DNA of 64,000 nucleotides. Origin: CAXNKH01 sp049296795. Its GTDB lineage: Bacteria; Pseudomonadota; Gammaproteobacteria; Burkholderiales; Burkholderiaceae_C. The position numbers were made by a program, and so were the translations under genes. Below, piece after piece: positions 59,664 to 64,000 of this stretch (within the stretch, counting starts at the first letter, position 1; every line of letters begins with the position of its first letter). Below the pieces are notes generated by a model. The model had not been told where the DNA came from and did not search any database. It saw only the letters and a program-made list of their open reading frames with translations. The stretch covers positions 119,456 to 183,455 of the forward strand of contig JBAQTC010000013.1 in NCBI GenBank assembly GCA_049296795.1, in the 5' to 3' direction.

Positions 59664-60773
59664 TCAGTCGCCGAAACAAACGCCCAGGTCGCGCCCGGTC
59701 TGTAGGGTATCGCTGTCCATCGGAACTGCCTTCATGCGTCCGGCTACCTCGTCCAGTTTGACGTATTCAACATTGGGAAACGCCAGGGAAACCATCACGC
59801 CCGACAGACCGGCTTCGATCGCGCGCACGGCGGCAGTGCCAAAACGTTTGGCCGCCAGCCGATCCAGTGAAGTCGGACTGCCACCACGCAGTAGATGACC
59901 TAACACGACGACGCGCGTGTCTTTGCCGCAGAGTGTGGCGAGTTCCTTGGCCACCTGTTCGCCCATTCCGCCCAATCGCTCAGCATGGCCGATTTCAGAA
60001 GGAGCGAGCAGGGCGCGCTGGCCTGTTTGTGGGCGGGCGCCTTCGGCCACCACCACCAGGGAATAGAGCCGTCCTTGCGCATCACGACCACGGATTTTGC
60101 TGGCGACTTTTTCCAAATCAAATGCAATTTCGGGGATGAGAATGGCATGGGCGCCGCCAGAGATGCCTGCATGCAAAGCAATCCAACCGGCATAACGCCC
60201 CATGACTTCGACCACCATCACGCGTTGATGGCTCTCAGCCGTACTGTGCAAGCGGTCTAGGCACTCGGTGGCAAAGCTGACGGCCGAGTCAAAGCCAAAG
60301 GTGGTGAAGGTTTTGTCGAGGTCGTTGTCGATAGTTTTTGGAACACCCACCACCGGCAGGCCCAAGCGGTGCAGTTCATGGGCGATGGTGAGCGAACCAT
60401 CGCCGCCAACGCAAATCAGTGCATCTACTTCTTCGCGCCGGAAGTAGTCCAACAATTCGCCAGAGCGATCAGTTTCCCCCATGCTGCCGTCGGGCATACG
60501 GGTCGGAAAATGAAACGGATTGCCTTTGTTGGTGGTGCCAAGAATGGTTCCACCCAAGTGGGCAATGCCGCGGACTCGTTCTCGGGTGAGTAACTCGACG
60601 CCCCCTGCGGGATAGCGTTCGGGTCGCAAGATGCCGTCGAAACCGTCGCGGATGCCGATACATTCCCAGCCGCGCTTGGTGGCAGCTATGAAGACCGAGC
60701 TGATCACCGCATTGAGGCCGGGCGCGTCCCCGCCACCGGTGCTGATGGCAATACGACGAATCGGAGAGTTCAT
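59664..60773 (-). CDS. pfkA: 6-phosphofructokinase with mixed ATP/PPi signature
   Basis: A 369-residue group A phosphofructokinase. STGGGDAPGLNAVI and GGDGS (123-127) form the phosphoryl-donor site, and GVPKTIDND (143-151) holds the catalytic Asp. Gly in GGDGS is typical of ATP enzymes, while the Lys before TIDND (K146) is typical of PPi-dependent ones, so this is the mixed type and donor use is uncertain. The ATG at 60773 has AAGGG upstream; an in-frame ATG at 60797 is less likely. Confidence 0.88.
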   Translation of the reverse strand: MNSPIRRIAISTGGGDAPGLNAVISSVFIAATKRGWECIGIRDGFDGILRPERYPAGGVELLTRERVRGIAHLGGTILGTTNKGNPFHFPTRMPDGSMGETDRSGELLDYFRREEVDALICVGGDGSLTIAHELHRLGLPVVGVPKTIDNDLDKTFTTFGFDSAVSFATECLDRLHSTAESHQRVMVVEVMGRYAGWIALHAGISGGAHAILIPEIAFDLEKVASKIRGRDAQGRLYSLVVVAEGARPQTGQRALLAPSEIGHAERLGGMGEQVAKELATLCGKDTRVVVLGHLLRGGSPTSLDRLAAKRFGTAAVRAIEAGLSGVMVSLAFPNVEYVKLDEVAGRMKAVPMDSDTLQTGRDLGVCFGD

Positions 60774-60814
60774 TGAAAAACCCTTGTTTTCGATCATTCA
60801 GGCCAAGACCTGCG

Positions 60815-61252
60815 TTAGGTGCTGGTCTCTTCTCTGAGGGTTTCACTGACGGTGTCAAAGCCCTGTTGCTGCAGGTGAATGACCAAACCCGCGTCCATGC
60901 TTTGAGCGTGGCCAGGGAACCACTCGGCCAACGCCTCGGCCATCCGGTCGATCAGTTCGATCTCGCCCTGGAGGGCGCGTTTGGCGACTTCTTTCATGAC
61001 TTCGAGCACGCTGCTGTGCTGGCCGAAATGGCAATGTTCAGCCGGGATACCGGTGGCTAGCATCCAGCGCTCTTCCTGCGCGAAATGCTCTACGGTGTGG
61101 CTCAGTAGAGCTTGGAAATGTGCGGGTTTGTCGGCTTCGGGGGCATTGGCCGTGCGATTGAGCAGTTCGATGAATTCCTGGTGGGTGGCGTCGGTGCGGG
61201 GATCATCGAGCGCCAGTTCAGGTGACCAGGCAAGCAGTTCGGTAATTGTCAT
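60815..61252 (-). CDS. Bacteriohemerythrin-like O2-binding protein
   Basis: A 145-residue single-domain hemerythrin. The full diiron ligand set is present in order: H24, H56-x3-E60, H75-x3-H79, H115-x4-D120. Such proteins bind O2 at a non-haem diiron centre for storage, delivery or sensing. It stands alone with no fused signalling domain, between argH (9 nt) and pfkA, so its partner is unknown. Confidence 0.9.
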   Translation of the reverse strand: MTITELLAWSPELALDDPRTDATHQEFIELLNRTANAPEADKPAHFQALLSHTVEHFAQEERWMLATGIPAEHCHFGQHSSVLEVMKEVAKRALQGEIELIDRMAEALAEWFPGHAQSMDAGLVIHLQQQGFDTVSETLREETST

Positions 61253-61261
61253 GGTTGGTGT

Positions 61262-62683
61262 TCAGTTGGCCTGCAGGCGTTTTTGGTGGCGGGAAATCTG
61301 GGCTCGAACTTGTTCGGGCGCCGTCCCACCGAGTGTGTTGCGGGCGTTGAGTGAACCGCGCAGGCTCAGGACCTGATAAACGTCCTTTTCAATTTTCGGA
61401 TTGAACTGCTGCAGCACAGACAGCGGCAATTCCGACAAGTCAACCTGGTGTGAAATCGCCGCTTTGACAGCGTGGGCTACTGCTTCGTGGGCATCCCGAA
61501 ATGGCAAGCCTTTTTTCACCATGTAATCGGCCAGGTCGGTAGCCGTGGCGTAGCCCTTGAGGGCGGCGCGTTCCATCGCTTCAGCTTTGACGCGGATGCC
61601 GCCGACCATTTCGGCGAAGATGCGTAGCGTGTCCTTCAATGTGTCGACGGTGTCAAACAAGGGCTCCTTGTCTTCTTGGTTATCTTTGTTATAGGCCAAG
61701 GGCTGACCTTTCATCAAGGTGAGCAGGCCCATCAGATGACCCACAACGCGACCAGTCTTTCCGCGCGCCAGTTCGGGCACATCGGGGTTCTTTTTCTGCG
61801 GCATGATGGAGCTGCCGGTGCAGAATCGATCGGCAATTTCGATGAAGCCAAAGCTTTGGCTCATCCACAGCACCAACTCTTCACTCAGCCGGCTGATGTG
61901 AATCATGGCCAGGGCAGCGGCGGCGTTAAATTCGATGGCAAAGTCGCGGTCGCTGACAGCGTCTAGGCTGTTCTGACAGACCTGAGCTTGGCCTTGTTCA
62001 TCCACCATGCCCAAGGTCTTGGCGACTCGTTCACGGTCTAGCGGATAGCTGGTGCCGGCCAGCGCAGCGCAGCCCAGGGGTAAGCGGTTGACGCGTCGGC
62101 GGACCTCAGTCATGCGTTCAGCATCGCGCGAGAACATTTCCACATAGGCCAACATATGGTGTCCAAAACTCACGGGTTGCGCCACTTGCAAATGGGTAAA
62201 GCCGGGAAGAATGACGTCGGTATTTTTTTCAGCTAGCCCGAGCAGAGCAAGTTGCAAGTCTTTGAGCAGTTCAGCAATTAAATCAATTTCGCCGCGCAGC
62301 CAGAGACGGACGTCGGTTGCCACCTGATCGTTTCGGCTGCGCCCTGTGTGTAGGCGCTTACCAGCATCGCCCACCAATTGGGTCAGTCGTGCTTCGATAT
62401 TGAGGTGGACATCTTCCAGGTCAAGCTTCCATTGGAATATGCTGGATCCAATTTCATCAGCGATAGTGGCCATGCCCTGCACAATCGAACCATGGTCGGC
62501 GCTGGTAATGATGCCTTGGGCCGCCAGCATCTCCGCATGGGCTAGGCTGCCAGCGATATCGGCTTGCCACAGGCGCTTGTCAAAAAATACACTCGAGGTA
62601 TAGCGCTTGACCAAGTCGCTCATGGGCTCAGAGAACAGGGCCGACCAGGCTTCGGATTTTTTGTCGAGTTGATTCTGGGACAT
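61262..62683 (-). CDS. argH: Argininosuccinate lyase ArgH
   Basis: A 473-residue member of the fumarase/aspartase superfamily that splits argininosuccinate into arginine and fumarate. Signature GSSIMPQKKNPDVPE (mobile catalytic loop), TGRSRNDQVATDVRLW and GFTHLQVAQPVSFGHH are present. No other arg genes are nearby and no ArgR box was recognised upstream. Confidence 0.96.
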   Translation of the reverse strand: MSQNQLDKKSEAWSALFSEPMSDLVKRYTSSVFFDKRLWQADIAGSLAHAEMLAAQGIITSADHGSIVQGMATIADEIGSSIFQWKLDLEDVHLNIEARLTQLVGDAGKRLHTGRSRNDQVATDVRLWLRGEIDLIAELLKDLQLALLGLAEKNTDVILPGFTHLQVAQPVSFGHHMLAYVEMFSRDAERMTEVRRRVNRLPLGCAALAGTSYPLDRERVAKTLGMVDEQGQAQVCQNSLDAVSDRDFAIEFNAAAALAMIHISRLSEELVLWMSQSFGFIEIADRFCTGSSIMPQKKNPDVPELARGKTGRVVGHLMGLLTLMKGQPLAYNKDNQEDKEPLFDTVDTLKDTLRIFAEMVGGIRVKAEAMERAALKGYATATDLADYMVKKGLPFRDAHEAVAHAVKAAISHQVDLSELPLSVLQQFNPKIEKDVYQVLSLRGSLNARNTLGGTAPEQVRAQISRHQKRLQAN

Positions 62684-62712
62684 GGCAGGCTATGCAAATA
62701 GGGGATCATAAA

Positions 62713-62789
62713 CCGGGCTCCAGCCCGGCTGGCCACTTCCTGCGAAAATCGGAGTTTTGCAAGCGCGAGGGTCCGGTTGCAACTGGACC
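62713..62789. other. Two palindromes in the argH-queE divergent region
   Basis: CCGGGCT-CC-AGCCCGG (62713-62728) and a 20-nt near-palindrome GGTCCGGTTGCAACTGGACC (62770-62789) lie in the 146-bp gap between divergent argH and queE. Either could be an operator or an RNA hairpin. The layout does not match a preQ1 riboswitch. Confidence 0.4.
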
Positions 62790-62829
62790 TGGCGAACCAG
62801 CGCATTGCGCATCTGATTAAATTGGATTT

Positions 62830-63465
62830 ATGACTTATTCGGTCAAGGAAATTTTTTACACCCTGCAAGGCGAAGGTGCTCAGTCCGGGCGGGCTGCGGT
62901 GTTCTGTCGATTTGCGGGTTGTAATTTGTGGAGCGGGCGGGAACAAGATCGCGCGACGGCAGTTTGTAATTTTTGTGATACCGATTTTGTCGGGACCGAC
63001 GGTAGCGGTGGCGGCAAGTTTGACTCGGCCGATGCGCTGGCCCAAGCGGTGGCTCAGGCCTGGTTGGCCCAGGGACGGTCAAATCGTCTGGTCGTTCTCA
63101 CGGGGGGGGAGCCGCTGCTTCAGGTGGATGCAGCCTTGACGGCGGCGCTGCATGCGCGTGGCTTTTCGATCGCGGTAGAGACCAATGGAACCGTCGCTGC
63201 GGCGCCCGGTCTGGACTGGATTTGCGTAAGCCCCAAAGCCGATACGGAATTGCTGATCCAGCGTGGCAATGAGCTCAAACTGGTGTTTCCCCAGGTTGGT
63301 GTTGATCCAGCGCGGTTCGAGGCGCTGGCCTTTGATCATTTTTTTTTGCAGCCCATGGATGGTCCAGATAGGGCGGAAAATACAGCCCAGGCGATTGCCT
63401 ATTGCCAGCAACACCCTCAATGGCGTTTGGGTGTGCAATCGCACAAAATGATTGGAATTCGTTGA
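62830..63465 (+). CDS. queE: 7-carboxy-7-deazaguanine synthase QueE
   Basis: A 211-residue radical SAM enzyme that contracts carboxytetrahydropterin to 7-carboxy-7-deazaguanine for queuosine. The N-terminus EIFYTLQGEG and CNLWSG, with cluster cysteines C31, C46 and C49 (spacing 14 and 2), mark the QueE type with an extended cysteine loop; C26 is additional. TGGEPLLQ is the SAM motif. No Shine-Dalgarno is seen and TAAATT ends 6 nt before the ATG. queD starts in its stop codon. Confidence 0.93.
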   Translation: MTYSVKEIFYTLQGEGAQSGRAAVFCRFAGCNLWSGREQDRATAVCNFCDTDFVGTDGSGGGKFDSADALAQAVAQAWLAQGRSNRLVVLTGGEPLLQVDAALTAALHARGFSIAVETNGTVAAAPGLDWICVSPKADTELLIQRGNELKLVFPQVGVDPARFEALAFDHFFLQPMDGPDRAENTAQAIAYCQQHPQWRLGVQSHKMIGIR

Positions 63466-63824
63466 TGTTTGAAATCAGTCAGTGCTTTTACTTTGATTCG
63501 GCCCACACCCTTAAACGTGAAATCGAGTCCGAATCGAGCCGCCGGGTTCATGGCCATACTTACCATGCCGAGGTGTTCGTCAAAGGTGAACCGGTAAGCA
63601 GTTCCGGCATGGTGATGGATTTGGGCTTTATCCGTCGCGAAGTGAATATATTGCGGGAAAAATTGGATCACCATTTTCTCGATGAGGTGACCGGCCTGGG
63701 CCCAGCCACGCTGGAGAATTTATGCTTTTATATCTGGAAAAGCCTGGCCCCTCAGATCAAGGGTTTGTCGGCGGTATCGGTGGAGCGACGTTCTATCGGC
63801 GATAAATGTGTTTACCGTCCTTGA
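63465..63824 (+). CDS. queD: 6-carboxytetrahydropterin synthase QueD-like (Cys replaced by Ser)
   Basis: A 119-residue PTPS-fold protein that makes the QueE substrate. Zinc ligands H14, H29 and H31 (SAHTL, HGHTY) and the LDHHFL and VERR segments are present. At the place of the E. coli catalytic Cys27 (4 residues before HGH) there is Ser (S25). Either another residue acts, or this belongs to a Cys-lacking subtype. The ATG at 63465 overlaps the queE TGA by one base, which supports the joint pathway. Confidence 0.85.
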   Translation: MFEISQCFYFDSAHTLKREIESESSRRVHGHTYHAEVFVKGEPVSSSGMVMDLGFIRREVNILREKLDHHFLDEVTGLGPATLENLCFYIWKSLAPQIKGLSAVSVERRSIGDKCVYRP

Positions 63825-63843
63825 GATATGCAGCAGGACAGAT

Positions 63844-63871
63844 AAAAAAGCCCGCTACCAGAGCGGGCTTT
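63844..63871 (-). terminator. Rho-independent terminator, stronger for the minus strand
   Basis: AAAGCCCGCT and AGCGGGCTTT (63847-63871) form a 10-bp stem with a 5-nt loop. On the minus strand six Ts follow (63849-63844); on the plus strand only three. It can close queD but mainly suggests a leftward gene ending just to the right. Confidence 0.82.
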
Positions 63872-63904
63872 GGCCTGAATCCGTGACCCCGCCCACTGTA
63901 TGAG

Positions 63905-64000
63905 CTATTCGCCATCAATTCCCGAGATATTCAAGGACGATGGAATGATTTTGCCGGCCCAGGTGACTTTTGAACTCAGTCGCTTTTGTCCGGCGCTCAA
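63905..64000 (-). CDS. Possible 3' end of a minus-strand gene at the window edge
   Basis: A minus-strand frame is open from the window end to a TAG at 63907-63905, giving 31 residues ending SSLNISGIDGE. The T6-tailed terminator 34 nt further left supports a gene ending here. A second minus frame (ending EYLGN) and a plus-strand ATG frame from 63900 are also open, so the reading frame is not certain. The product is unrecognised. Confidence 0.35.
   Translation of the reverse strand: MSAGQKRLSSKVTWAGKIIPSSLNISGIDGE

Noticed and set aside
62684..62829. preQ1 riboswitch upstream of queE
   Set aside because: The palindromes do not form the short hairpin plus A-rich tail of a preQ1 aptamer, and a synthesis gene start directly follows without a visible expression platform.
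63900..64000. Plus-strand ATG frame at the right edge
   Set aside because: No ribosome site and the adjacent terminator points the other way; cannot be decided from 101 bases.
1..64000. tRNA, rRNA, CRISPR array, prophage, toxin-antitoxin or defence island
   Set aside because: No cloverleaf-like segment, spacer-repeat pattern, integrase other than XerC, transposase or defence-gene signature was seen; gene content is core throughout.

Overview
The window is a dense, mostly co-oriented piece of a betaproteobacterial chromosome, most likely Burkholderiales and probably Comamonadaceae. This is inferred from the gene order (xerC - COG0523 GTPase - dksA, then a complete mraZ-to-lpxC division and wall cluster), the beta-type DksA zinc-finger remnant, the PAKKA-repeat histone H1-like protein and the PilS/PilR and RfaH sequences. 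No rRNA, tRNA, CRISPR array, prophage or intact insertion sequence was found. It looks like core genome rather than an island.

Layout. 1-5.2 kb: the 3' end of a DUF484 gene, xerC, a His-rich G3E GTPase, dksA with a very long lysine-rich N-terminus, and a STAS-domain protein. 5.4-23.8 kb: the dcw cluster mraZ-rsmH-ftsL-ftsI-murE-murF-mraY-murD-ftsW-murG-murC-ddl-ftsQ-ftsA-ftsZ-lpxC. It is preceded by a four-repeat MraZ operator, most of it is chained by 1-4 nt stop/start overlaps, and it is followed by a 58-residue membrane protein. 23.8-30.3 kb (minus strand): ruvC, then an overlapping chain RNB nuclease - TonB-like protein - mtgA - PlsC-like - CdsA-like, and an RfaH-type factor. 30.4-33.1 kb: a NarL-type response regulator and a 7TMR-DISM sensor kinase divergent from rfaH, with a perfect palindrome exactly between them. 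33.1-36.7 kb: rodA, a beta-hydroxyacid dehydrogenase and tldD. 36.7-38.0 kb: DAHP synthase preceded by an aromatic-codon leader peptide and attenuator. 38.1-44.8 kb: mpl, a TlpA-like thioredoxin, accB-accC-prmA, a DUF3426 protein and a PfkB kinase. 44.8-49.8 kb (minus): a histone H1-like gene with internal 60-bp repeats, then nrdB and nrdA under a tandem NrdR-box promoter. 50-54.9 kb (minus): ampD, pilR, pilS, a PP0621-like protein and a CcsA/YpjD-like membrane protein. 55-62.7 kb: ffh (+), then on minus miaB, an unknown secreted protein, an FMN-dependent 2-hydroxyacid dehydrogenase, a phosphofructokinase, a bacteriohemerythrin and argH. 62.8-63.8 kb: queE-queD, then an edge fragment.

How it fits together. 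The largest block makes and divides the cell wall: lipid II precursors from the Mur enzymes, MraY and MurG; septal synthesis by FtsW and FtsI; elongation by RodA; extra glycan polymerisation by MtgA; and wall recycling by Mpl and AmpD. LpxC, AccB/AccC and the CdsA/PlsC pair feed envelope lipids. NrdAB supplies deoxynucleotides. RfaH, DksA and several two-component systems provide regulation.

The most notable signals are regulatory. They are (i) a complete ribosome-mediated attenuator in front of the DAHP synthase gene, whose 22-residue leader contains Phe-Tyr-Phe-Ser-Tyr-Phe-Trp; (ii) several starts without a Shine-Dalgarno sequence where a -10-like hexamer ends 6-7 nt before the start codon, suggesting leaderless mRNAs (best case tldD); (iii) a 7-2-7 palindrome centred between rfaH and a NarL-type regulator gene; and (iv) the MraZ and NrdR operators. 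No clearly new multi-gene system could be supported.
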